Below, in pieces: positions 53,201 through 62,047 of a stretch of 64,000 nt of DNA. How positions within the stretch are numbered: position 1 is the stretch's first letter; each line of letters opens with the position of its first letter. Made by a program: the position numbers and the translations under genes. The notes beneath the pieces were generated by a model. The model worked only from the letters and a program-made list of their open reading frames with translations, was not told where the DNA came from and made no database searches. Origin of the DNA: Thereva unica (taxonomy: Eukaryota > Arthropoda > Insecta > Diptera > Therevidae); assembly GCA_949987705.1 (NCBI GenBank), contig OX465282.1, forward strand, positions 42,858,623-42,922,622. The letters run 5' to 3'.

Positions 53201-53559
53201 TGCTTCAAATTTAGTCCTATTGATTTTAGAAATTGTATATTATCAGCTCTCAGTTGCAAATAATTTACAACTTCCCGCGGCGGTTGCAGATTTCCAAAAC
53301 TATCAAAGTAATTTATGATATCCCCATTTTTCTTATACGCTACCCAATGCGTTCCAGGTCCAGATGAAACATCTAGATTTACAATTCCGCTCTCATTTCT
53401 CCATGGTTTTTTAGGTAATTGATCGCGCATAAATACTCCTCTAAAGTGGGCTATATGCTGTGCATATTTACGCAGATCATTTTCATTGAGTGCTCTTTTG
53501 GGTAGCGACTTTATTAGTTTTTTGGTTGGGTGTTGAGAAAAAGTCCCAGTCCTTTCCAA
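53197..53559 (-). pseudogene. Protease remnant fused to small-ORF tail by deletion
   Basis: The protease part has FRGVFMRDQLP, GTHWVAY (His) and YFDSFG (Asp), then passes at about 53254 into the last 18 residues of the 37-aa ORF. The segment with the catalytic Cys and the complete penton gene (equivalent to 6626-7541 in copy 1) are gone. It has no in-frame ATG before MRDQLP; the long frame depends on a TTG at 53559. Inactive. Confidence 0.85.
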
Positions 53560-54347
53560 TATGGCTTTAGAAATAATCCTTGTCCAGGTTTTCCTAGCGC
53601 TATAGCTTCCATTGTCTCATTATGACGTTTCGCTTCCTGCAGCTCCCGACGTGCGACACTTGCGGCGTTTACAGCTTTAGCTATACCTGCTGCACCTCCA
53701 GATAGCGCTCCAACGGCTGAAAGACCTGCAAAAAGTGGAATGAGGAACGGTAAAACTCCTCCTACTTTAGGTACTGGTATCACTCTAGGCGTAGTGTAAG
53801 ATTTTTTCTTCCCCTTGATAACATTCTTTGCCGCACTTAGGGCAATTGTAGTAGCTTCCAACAGGTCTTTCGGCTTTTTCAGCTTTAACACTTTTCTAGC
53901 ATTACGTACAGCTTCGCGGAATGATGGACGTAACGTATTCTTCTTCTTCTTCGAGCAGGTAATTTTTGCTTTGACACCCATTCCAACTTTAATTTTAGCT
54001 TTCATGGCGCTTGTTACTAATAGCGCGTTAGCACGTTCTGCAAAGCTAGCGTCTTTAGATGTTACTCGTTGCCAGGCTTTTTCTTCTAAAATACGGTCAG
54101 CTATATGTCGATCGCTTAAGTCCTTATGATCTCGATATGCAATATCATGCTGTTTGCAGGCTGCGTCTAGTGGGTTGATGCCAGGATCACCGCGGGCTAG
54201 TCTTTTAGCTAACTTTGTTCCTGGACCACAGTATTGATATCCCGGTAGATGAAGCTCAAGCGGTAACTTATTTATAACAGTGTTTAACAGTCCTCCCCCC
54301 TTGGCAGCTCTTCGATGAATGGTGCGTTTCTTACTATGGTCAATCAT
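53514..54347 (-). CDS. PLA2-domain minor capsid protein, 277 aa (copy 2)
   Basis: ATG 54347. Same domains as copy 1: YCGPGT, NPLDAACKQHDIAY with the His-Asp pair, basic centre, hydrophobic Gly/Ala segment, GLGLFLNTQPKN end. About ten substitutions from copy 1 and no break. Overlaps the protease frame by 46 bases. Confidence 0.88.
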   Translation of the reverse strand: MIDHSKKRTIHRRAAKGGGLLNTVINKLPLELHLPGYQYCGPGTKLAKRLARGDPGINPLDAACKQHDIAYRDHKDLSDRHIADRILEEKAWQRVTSKDASFAERANALLVTSAMKAKIKVGMGVKAKITCSKKKKNTLRPSFREAVRNARKVLKLKKPKDLLEATTIALSAAKNVIKGKKKSYTTPRVIPVPKVGGVLPFLIPLFAGLSAVGALSGGAAGIAKAVNAASVARRELQEAKRHNETMEAIALGKPGQGLFLKPYWKGLGLFLNTQPKN

Positions 54348-54422
54348 TTTATAGGTTTACTGTAAGACTGATTAAAACCTATAAAAGTACGGGTATTTAT
54401 AGGGATTGGGTTAGTGTGCAAC

Positions 54423-55109
54423 ATGAAGTTTATCAAGCAACAAGCGTGTCTACCAGTTAGAAATACTGATGTGGAAATTACAAGTACATCAAAGAAGCAG
54501 CATGGGGTGCTGCTACCAAACAGTATAAGAGGTATTATTGTTGGACCGTCGAATTGTGGCAAGACAAATGTTATGCTAAGTCTACTGGAGCATCCTAACG
54601 GTCTGAGATTCGAGAATATATACATTTACTCAAAGTCGCTAAGTCAGCCGAAATACGAGTATTTAGGAGAAGTTGTAGCTCACATATCAGGTTTGGGCTA
54701 TTATACGTTTTCTAACAACCACGATGTTATACCACCGGAGGAAGCAAAGCCAAACTCAATTTTCATCTTTGATGATGTAGCCTGCGATAAACAAAATAAT
54801 ATTAGAGCCTACTTTTGTATGGGGAGGCATAACGACATTGACAGCTTTTACCTCTGTCAAACTTATACTCATATACCAAAGCATCTAATCCGAGATAATG
54901 CAAACTTTCTGATCATATTCAAACAAGATGATTTGAACCTGAAGCATGTATACAATGATCATGTGAATAGTGATATGAAATTCGCAAAGTTCAGAAAAGC
55001 GTGTGCAAACTGTTGGAAAGACAAATATGGATTCTTAGTAATTGATAAGGACAGCCCCATGGGCAAAGGTCGATATCGAAAAGGCTTTGATGTATTCATG
55101 AGCCTATGA
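54423..55109 (+). CDS. DNA packaging ATPase, 228 aa (copy 2)
   Basis: ATG 54423. Walker A GPSNCGKTN, Walker B SIFIFDDVAC. One extra Gln (KKQHGVLL) and a few substitutions compared with copy 1. Intact. Shares the 75-bp divergent promoter with the PLA2 gene. Confidence 0.92.
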   Translation: MKFIKQQACLPVRNTDVEITSTSKKQHGVLLPNSIRGIIVGPSNCGKTNVMLSLLEHPNGLRFENIYIYSKSLSQPKYEYLGEVVAHISGLGYYTFSNNHDVIPPEEAKPNSIFIFDDVACDKQNNIRAYFCMGRHNDIDSFYLCQTYTHIPKHLIRDNANFLIIFKQDDLNLKHVYNDHVNSDMKFAKFRKACANCWKDKYGFLVIDKDSPMGKGRYRKGFDVFMSL

Positions 55110-55149
55110 AGGAGCCCACCTAATCAGCTGACTAGGTCTTTCAGCTCTG

Positions 55150-56075
55150 CCTGGCTGGTCTGTCTGGCTGGTCTGTCTGGTTGGTTGGCTGGTCTGTCTG
55201 GCTGGTTGGCTGGTCTGTCTGGCTGGTCTGTCTGGCTGGTCTGTCTGGCTGGTTGGCTGGTCTGTCTGGCTGGTTGGCTGGTCTGTCTGGCTGGTTGGCT
55301 GGTCTATCTGGCTGGTTGGCTGGTCTGTCTGGCTGGTCTGTCTGGCTGGTTGGCTGGTCTGTCTGGCTGGTTGGCTGGTCTGTCTGGCTGGTCTGTCTGG
55401 CTGGTTGGTTGGTCTGTCTGGCTGGTTGGCTGGTCTGTCTGGCTGGTTGGCTGGTCTGTCTGGCTGGTCTGTCTGGCTGGTTGGCTGGTCTGTCTGGCTG
55501 GTTGGCTGGTCTGTCTGGCTGGTTGGCTGGTCTGTCTGGCTGGTCTGTCTGGCTGGTCTGTCTGGCTGGTTGGCTGGTCTGTCTGGCTGGTTGGCTGGTC
55601 TGTCTGGCTGGTCTGTCTGGTTGGTTGGCTGGTCTGTCTGGCTGGTTGGCTGGTCTGTCTGGCTGGTCTGTCTGGCTGGTTGGCTGGTCTGTCTGGCTGG
55701 TTGGCTGGTCTGTCTGGCTGGTCTGTCTGGCTGGTTGGCTGGTCTGTCTGGCTGGTTGGCTGGTCTGTCTGGCTGGTTGGCTGGTCTGTCTGGCTGGTCT
55801 GTCTGGCTGGTTGGTTGGTCTATCTGGCTGGTTGGCTGGTCTGTCTGGCTGGTTGGCTGGTCTGTCTGGCTGGTCTGTCTGGCTGGTTGGCTGGTCTGTC
55901 TGGCTGGTTGGCTGGTCTGTCTGGCTGGTTGGCTGGTCTGTCTGGCTGATCTGTCTGGCTGGTTGGCTGGTCTGTCTGGCTGGTTGGCTGGTCTGTCTGG
56001 CTGGTCTGTCTGGCTGGTCGGTCTGTCTGTCTGTCTTGCTGGTCTGTCTGGCTGATCTATCTGGTTGACCTGCCT
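55150..56075. repeat. CTGGCTGGTCTGT minisatellite (copy 2)
   Basis: About 0.93 kb of 12- and 16-base units, more regular than in copy 1 (alternating GGTCTGTCTGGCTGGT and TGGCTGG). It keeps ORFs open in three forward and one reverse frame; these are not genes. Confidence 0.95.
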
Positions 56076-56150
56076 GGTACGTCTGGATCTATATAAATGC
56101 TTATTAGCATAGCTGTATATCATTGTAGCTGTAACCACACGTGTAGCAAC

Positions 56151-57035
56151 ATGAATGAAAAATTGATGAAGGATATTATAAAAACACGTGAGGCTATACG
56201 AAGAAAATATAAAGCTCTCAAGACTGGTAAAATTGAATCTGAAGCTCAATTAGAGGAAACATTTAAACCTATAACCAACACGCTGAAAAAGCTCACAACA
56301 ACAGCAGCATCAGTGAAACTTGAACCAAAAGAAGAAGAAGATGAAATTAAGCACGAGGGCAATGAAGAAGCGTACACACCACCACCACCACCACCACGTA
56401 AATACTTAAAGCTAGAGCCACCAAGTTATTCTGAGGATGATGATGATGATGATGATCAGTTTGTCACACCTACAAAAGAACCAAAATTAGAGTCTGCAGA
56501 CCAGATACTAAACAAATATAAACAACTACTGAAAAATGATAGCACGAGAATTGATAAAACGTATGGAGCGTACTATAAGAACGATATGTGGAATATTGGT
56601 AATTCGAGATTAAAAGTTGATAAAGAATACTTTCTTATAGATGGCAAGCGGTACAAGATAACTGAAGGTCTAGCTGAATTAATTTTTATGAAAAAGCCTC
56701 GAGGCTACTCAAAAGAAGACTTGTCCAATTATCAAAAAATTGTAAATGATACATGCACCCACAGACGTGATTTTAAGGAAAACCAGCAAATAAAAGGAAC
56801 AAATAGCTTCAAATATAGAAACATAATAAAAAAGTTGATTCACACTCCTCATACTGGAACGGGAAGAATGCAAATTCCAAAGAAAAATATCGATTACATA
56901 TATTGGGATGACCCCAATGAGCTAGTTGATAGGCTCCGAATATTGATAGCATCGCAGCAAGCTGGAAATAATAGCCATAGTAATGAAATAGTGTCAATCA
57001 TTGAGGAGTTGCGGGAAGCTGACATTATAGTATAA
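56151..57035 (+). CDS. Conserved Polinton acidic protein, 294 aa (copy 2, intact)
   Basis: ATG 56151 (MNEKLMKDIIKTREAIRRKY), 50 bp after a TATA box. N-terminal coiled helices, a KLEPKEEEDEIK acidic part, a six-proline run, a Ser-Glu-Asp stretch with seven Asp, then a C-terminal domain with YFLIDGKRYKITEGLAELIF and GYSKEDLSNYQKIVNDTC, ending DPNELVDRLRILIASQQAG and EIVSIIEELREADI. Recurrent in insect Polintons and known to me only as a domain of unknown function (possibly DUF8207). Place between ATPase and fibre suggests a virion protein. Confidence 0.78.
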   Translation: MNEKLMKDIIKTREAIRRKYKALKTGKIESEAQLEETFKPITNTLKKLTTTAASVKLEPKEEEDEIKHEGNEEAYTPPPPPPRKYLKLEPPSYSEDDDDDDDQFVTPTKEPKLESADQILNKYKQLLKNDSTRIDKTYGAYYKNDMWNIGNSRLKVDKEYFLIDGKRYKITEGLAELIFMKKPRGYSKEDLSNYQKIVNDTCTHRRDFKENQQIKGTNSFKYRNIIKKLIHTPHTGTGRMQIPKKNIDYIYWDDPNELVDRLRILIASQQAGNNSHSNEIVSIIEELREADIIV

Positions 57036-57072
57036 ATATTCCCACCCACATAGAACTATTAACATTTCGGAA

Positions 57073-57405
57073 ATGAGCGTTGACAAGTTTGGTCGATCTT
57101 TTAAACGGCAAAAATTTAGAGCAGTGGGTGATCGCGGTCCACCTGGAATTCCTGGAAAAGACGGTCCTGCTGGACCAAAAGGAAACGGTTTCAATTTAAC
57201 ATCAGATGGTGACTATGATCTTACCTTGAAAAGAATCAAAACCTAGGTGATCCAAAGGAAAATGCTGACGCTGCAACCAAAAACTATGTCGACGAAGAAA
57301 TACGGGAAAGCATTGACAAAGCAGTAGAGAATCTAACGATGTTCATTTATCGCGAAATTGCGAAGATCGAAAATTATATATTCTCACACATAATTAATAA
57401 GAAGG
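57073..57405 (+). pseudogene. Short collagen-like fibre protein, truncated (copy 2)
   Basis: ATG 57073. Here the Gly-X-Y part is intact (GPPGIPGKDGPAGPKG), followed by FNLTSDGDYDLTLKRIK. One A fewer in the run before ACCTAG brings a TAG at 57244-57246 after 57 codons. The tail-fibre-like remainder lies in another frame up to the 18-base deletion near 57408. Confidence 0.7.
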
Positions 57406-58317
57406 CGTAAGAGGCAAGTAGTAAATGAGCTTCACAAACCTGCTCGTCGAAATTTTTCTAGGCGGAGAGTTATCATTAAAGGTCTGGATGATTTGTGGCA
57501 GGCTGACTTGGTGGAAATGGATGCATATAAACATGTAAACAAAGGATTCCGCTACTTACTGACTGTAATTGATGCATTTTCTAAATATGCCTGGGCTATG
57601 CCAATTAAAAGAAAAACCGGTCCAGAAGTCACAGAAGCGATGCAATCAATATTTAAAGATGGGCGCACACCTAACAATTTGCAAACGGATGATGGTAAGG
57701 AATTCTACAACTCTCACTTTCAAAAGCTAATGAGCAAATATAAAATCAACCACTACTCAACATATACATCGCTTAAGGCATCAATAGTGGAAAGATTCAA
57801 CCGAACTTTAAAGAGCATGATGTGGAAGGAATTTAGCATGATGGATCCTACAAATGGATTTCTATGATGAAAAAACTGCTATCACAATACAATGCAAAAA
57901 AACATCGAACAATTAAAATGCGTCCCTGTGATGTTAATAGGACAAATGAAAAGCTACTTCTTGCTACAGCCTATAATCACATCAAAATTGCCCCTTCACC
58001 TGCATATAAAATAGGAGACCGCGTCCGCATAAGCAAATATAAACATCTATTTGAAAAAGGCTACACACCAAACTGGACAACTGAAATCTTTAAAATCTCC
58101 AAGGTTCAACTGACTAATCCACCGACATATCAACTTGAGGACTACCAGGGCAACCCCATTAAAGGTGGAATATGAAAAGGAATTGCAGAAAGTTAAACAT
58201 TCAGATCTCTACCTAGTTGAAAAAATATTGAAAAAGAGCGGTGATAAAGTTTATGTTAAATGGTTGGGGTTCTCACGAGAACATAATTCTTGGATAAATG
58301 CTAATGATGTATTATAA
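57406..58317 (+). pseudogene. Integrase, broken in three frames (copy 2)
   Basis: An 18-base deletion at about 57407 removed the ATG. One A is missing near 57840 (ATGATGGATCC versus ATGAATGGATCC), ending the core frame at 57867. The loss of a few bases near 58168 splits the linker from the chromodomain (58135-58317). The three catalytic residues are all present in 57493-57867. Confidence 0.88.
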
Positions 58318-58334
58318 ATTAAATAAAAAGACAT

Positions 58335-58571
58335 TTTTTTTTATAACAAATTTGTTTTATTTTCAAATCTTATGCTATATATTTTTTCACGATGATGTTG
58401 GTTTAATATGGGCTCTAGGATTTTGCCTGTATTGAGCTCTCTGTTGAAATCTGCATCTATCAAGGGCACTTACATATATGCCATTGTCCCATACGGCTAG
58501 CTCTATAAGCGAAATCCCATACATGCATAATGTGTAATTCAGGCGCTAGTGTAAATCGAACCCTTTTCTGC
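58335..58571 (-). pseudogene. 76-aa ORF homologue, frameshifted (copy 2)
   Basis: Same sequence as 12380-12610 with a deletion near 58436 (TTGAGCTCTC versus TTGATGACTCTC) and an insertion near 58472 (ACATATATG). Confidence 0.6.
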
Positions 58572-58847
58572 ATTCTCTACAGCTGCTTTTGGTGATCCGG
58601 ACATAAAATTTACTAGGCGTTGAACTTCCCGTTTGTACCGCTCCACAAAACAGCATCCACATGTATCTGGTCCACAAGTTGTTTTATCGTTCGACCATGG
58701 GCAGTTCTTGTAATGTGCTCCATGTATAGAATAAACTTTTCCAGCATTTTCGTATTCTTGAACATATCTATAGAGTTGTTCTATTTTACCCTTATGCTCC
58801 TCCAACAGTATACTAGAATATTCTTCGAGAAATTTTGGTATGCTCAT
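58539..58847 (-). CDS. Cys-rich small Polinton protein (copy 2)
   Basis: Same N-terminal and Cys-cluster region as 12583-12885 (HYKNCPW, TCGPDTCGC). Because of a one-A difference the C-terminus reads MSGSPKAAVENAEKG instead of the CRECRKGF end. Which version is original cannot be told from two copies. Confidence 0.6.
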   Translation of the reverse strand: MSIPKFLEEYSSILLEEHKGKIEQLYRYVQEYENAGKVYSIHGAHYKNCPWSNDKTTCGPDTCGCCFVERYKREVQRLVNFMSGSPKAAVENAEKGSIYTSA

Positions 58848-59028
58848 ATTTACTTATCTTTATCTGCTGATATCTTATGGATGAAGAAGTATCTTTACTC
58901 TCAGATGATGATGATGATTGCTTCGATTTAATTGATAGAGAATTCAGTTGATATTTTAATTCTTTTACTTTGCTTCCTTTATCACCCTTTTCCTCAAGCA
59001 ATCTGGTAGAATCCTTATAACTGTTCAT
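58813..59028 (-). CDS. Small Ser/Lys-rich ORF (copy 2)
   Basis: Counterpart of 12888-13070, starting MNSYKDSTRLLEEKG. One T fewer near 58861 replaces the stop and extends the frame into the Cys-rich gene. Confidence 0.4.
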   Translation of the reverse strand: MNSYKDSTRLLEEKGDKGSKVKELKYQLNSLSIKSKQSSSSSESKDTSSSIRYQQIKISKYEHTKISRRIF

Positions 59029-59229
59029 CACCGCAACCGGAAGAAAACTAACCTAACATTCCCCCTTCAAGGATTTATATACATAATAATTGAATCAAAG
59101 ATCATTACAAAAGATCCTCAAGAGCTTCTTTAATTCTTAATTCAACTAGCTTCCCACAGCTGGCGCTCACATCTCGCACCAACTTCCCACCCCATGCCGG
59201 TTCTGGGCCACGCAAACATACATCAAGTC

Positions 59230-59800
59230 ACATCCCCAAATCCCATGCCAGCTCTGGGCCATATCCCATGCCGGTTCTGCGCCACCCTATCCAAGAAACA
59301 TACATCCAGAGCTTTAAGTCACACCTTAAATCCCATGCCAGCTCTGGACCAAATCAACACCGAAATTCAACTAGCTTCCCACAGGTGGCACTCAACAACA
59401 CAGCATTCAGTCACACCCCAAATCCCACGCTGGTCCCACACCAAATCCCATGCCCACTCTGGGCCACCCCATCCAAGACACACACCCAAAACACCTCACA
59501 CACCTACATGCAGAGCTTTCACCCATCTCCACCCACCAACTCCAAGCCACCCCATCCAAGACACCCAACCTCCATAAACAGCTTTCAAACCACCTTACCC
59601 AAGACACAAACCCAAAACACCTCGTACACCTACATAAAGAGCTTTCACCCATCTCCACACACCAACTCTAAGCCACCTTATCCAAGACACAAACCTAAAA
59701 CACCTCGTACACGTACATAAAGAGCTTTCAGACCCCCCCAAATCCTAGGCGGTTACGGGCCACCTGAGAGGTGGCCCCGTACCCGCCTAGCTCTACTACT
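59230..59800. repeat. Right terminal inverted repeat, Polinton copy 2
   Basis: Inverse of 44862-45510 with one ~85-bp subrepeat fewer. Ends CTAGCTCTACTACT followed by GACGTC. Includes the hairpin at 59745-59790. Confidence 0.92.
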
Positions 59801-59806
59801 GACGTC
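59801..59806. repeat. Polinton copy 2 target duplication, right (GACGTC)
   Basis: Matches 44856-44861. Confidence 0.92.
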
Positions 59807-59814
59807 ACAGTCCA

Positions 59815-61392
59815 ATGCTAACATTCTTGGTTGTCATTGGGCTAATTCTGCCATCATTTGGCCAAATCAAGATAACCAAGTTAAGCAAACAGCCAGGCAT
59901 TTACTACGAGAGTCTAGGTAATGTGCACCTCATATCGAATGAATGGTCTCTCGTCATCCACTACAATATGAGCACCATCCGACAGGAGCACGAAACAATC
60001 AAGGATGGGATCAGCAAGCTCAACCAACTATGCAACATGATTATCGAGAAACCAACGTGTGAACCAATTGTCCAGCAATTCCTGGAATCTCAGACTCAAC
60101 TTGAGAGTGGTAACGAACTCCTACTCCACAACAAGCAAAGGGGGCACGTGAGATCAAGACGAGTCCCACTAGATATCGTAGGCAATCTAGCAAGCTCACT
60201 ATTCGGCGTACTTGATTCAGAGTATGCCAAGCAAATGTCGGTCATTATCAACGACCTACAACACAACGATCGACATCTGTTGGATCTCATAAGGAATCAA
60301 AGCTCCATCATTGACTCCACAGCTAACATCCTCAAAAAATCAGAGGAGAACAACTCAAGATTTCTCGAGAAATTTAATCAACATCTACGCGAACTACTAT
60401 CACAAGTAAGTAAGGTAGCACAGGAGAATCAACAGCAACGGCTAGTACAAGCATTCACAACAGTATCTGTGCGACTAGTCTTGGCCATAAATAATTTCCA
60501 AAGGATACAATCCACCTTTTGGGATGTTTTGCTAGATACACATCAAGGGAGAATAAACCCATACCTACTAGCACCAGATCAACTTAACAAGGCATTACTA
60601 CACATTCAGGAGCAACTCCCATCATCGTTGAGGTTACCATCAAGACCAGATGATCTAGTAAAGCTGTACAGCCTCATGAACGTTGAAGGACGTGCAGAAC
60701 TTAACTTCATTATCTTCAAATTGACCTTGCCTCTATTCACGTCCGAACAATTCGAAATGATTCACATTGTGCCAATTCCATTTCAACAAAACAACAGTTT
60801 CATCAGGATAAACCCAACATCAGAGTTTATAATAATCAATCTTCATCGAGATCAATACTATCCACTGAGTGAGAATGAAATGAGATCCTGTCGATTAAGT
60901 GAGCAGCAATTCATCTCCCAAGACGAGTTAGAGGGCACAGGAATTCTGGAGATCAGCCCCGAATGTTCACTTCGTGATGATACCATCACTATTCACGGGC
61001 ACAACACTATCTCTACCTCACTACAAGGTAGATTCATCAGCGCCAAGAACTTCACAGATCTTCTCAACGCAACAGCAATTGATAGCATCCACCTTCAACA
61101 GTTTTCAACAATCAAATTGAACCAAGACATTGAGACGCTCCAGGAAAGAATCAGCGCCCTTAAGGGTCAAGAAATACTACCAGATACTACCATTAATCAT
61201 CATGACGTACATCAATACACCATCTCATACACAGGACTGGCAATCATCATAGGCATCTTGGCATACATACTAGTGAAACACCGAAAATCAATCATCAAAC
61301 AAACGACAACAGTTCCGCCACCTCCTGTGCCACTACCAAGAAGCACATCGCTTAGACATCTTGAGCAAGCTCAACGCGGGGAGGATGTTTAA
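59815..61392 (+). CDS. Env-like glycoprotein of BEL element B, 525 aa
   Basis: Intact frame. It has a signal-peptide-like N-terminus (LTFLVVIGLILPSFG), a basic furin-type site RSRR (about residue 115) followed by a hydrophobic segment LDIVGNLASSLFGVL that resembles the fusion peptide of baculovirus-F/insect retrovirus Env proteins, a heptad-rich region (about 140-210), several NxS/T sites, a transmembrane segment LAIIIGILAYILV (about 477-490) and a proline-rich tail. The stop TAA lies inside the 3' LTR. Class I fusion glycoprotein by inference. The ATG may be internal to a longer pre-insertion frame coming from pol. Confidence 0.8.
   Translation: MLTFLVVIGLILPSFGQIKITKLSKQPGIYYESLGNVHLISNEWSLVIHYNMSTIRQEHETIKDGISKLNQLCNMIIEKPTCEPIVQQFLESQTQLESGNELLLHNKQRGHVRSRRVPLDIVGNLASSLFGVLDSEYAKQMSVIINDLQHNDRHLLDLIRNQSSIIDSTANILKKSEENNSRFLEKFNQHLRELLSQVSKVAQENQQQRLVQAFTTVSVRLVLAINNFQRIQSTFWDVLLDTHQGRINPYLLAPDQLNKALLHIQEQLPSSLRLPSRPDDLVKLYSLMNVEGRAELNFIIFKLTLPLFTSEQFEMIHIVPIPFQQNNSFIRINPTSEFIIINLHRDQYYPLSENEMRSCRLSEQQFISQDELEGTGILEISPECSLRDDTITIHGHNTISTSLQGRFISAKNFTDLLNATAIDSIHLQQFSTIKLNQDIETLQERISALKGQEILPDTTINHHDVHQYTISYTGLAIIIGILAYILVKHRKSIIKQTTTVPPPPVPLPRSTSLRHLEQAQRGEDV
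61376..61385 (+). promoter_or_regulatory. Polypurine tract of BEL element B
   Basis: CGGGGAGGA directly before the 3' LTR, the usual place for plus-strand priming. It is also coding sequence for the end of env. Confidence 0.6.
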
Positions 61393-62042
61393 ACCCAGCA
61401 CCTAAATCAATACAAATACTTAAAATACCTAAATTAAGAATCCACCAAAATTTTCCCATGAAAAATAAATCATCAAATACCATACGATGTCCAGACGTAA
61501 TCTGAGACGATTGTTTTTGTGACATTAAAATTCCTTCAGAATTTTACCCGAACATTTCTGCGCCATCAGCAAGAAATGTTCTTTATCAACATACATTGTA
61601 AAGGGCAACATAAGTGCATGCTTGGCTATTTTTTTATGAACTCTTTTAGTTCGTTATCAGTAAATAAACTTCAGAACTTTATCCAAACATTTCTGCGCAC
61701 ATCAGCGAGAAATGTTTCCACCGAACTATGCGCTTATGTTGCCCCTCGAAAGAAATCAACATTGTATTAAGTTATGAAATCAACATTGTATTAATTCAGT
61801 ATTTAAGCCAAGGAGCTTAATTTAAATATATTCAGTCTTTTCTAAACCGTCTTAGCGTTTATCCAGTTTTTTTTTCTTGCTATCGCCAAGCCCAAGGGTT
61901 AAGTACTCTTGAGCAAATATTCTGCACTAGTTAAGTACTAGGGCATAACAATATATTAATTTTCCACTGCACGCTCTTTTGGTGAAGTACCAGAAGAGAT
62001 CGTTCAGCGGTCAAATAAAGGCATTTGATCGCGTAATAAACA
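61386..62042 (+). repeat. 3' LTR of BEL element B
   Basis: 657 bp, TGTTTAAACCCAGCA...AATAAACA, followed by the target duplication CAACC (62043-62047). Confidence 0.93.
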
Positions 62043-62047
62043 CAACC

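Larger units (their letters stand above)
44862..59800 (+). mobile_element. Complete Polinton/Maverick copy 2, 14,939 bp
   Basis: Bounded by inverted ends AGTAGTAGAGCTAGGCGG... (AG...CT ends as usual for Polintons) and a 6-bp duplication. Gene order: unknown (-), DNA polymerase (+), 136-aa protein (-), capsid (-), fused protease remnant (-), PLA2 protein (-), ATPase (+), minisatellite, acidic protein (+), fibre (+), integrase (+), small ORFs (-). A 916-bp deletion relative to copy 1 removed the penton gene and the 3' part of the protease. Inserted in the pol/env region of BEL element B. Confidence 0.95.
38438..62042 (+). mobile_element. BEL/Pao retrotransposon B with env-like gene
   Basis: Two LTRs (38438-39085, 61386-62042), TG...CA ends and a 5-bp direct repeat CAACC. 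Without the Polinton inside, it is about 8.66 kb. Carries gag, protease, RT, RNase H, a truncated integrase and an env-like ORF. Inserted into the gag of BEL element A. Confidence 0.93.
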
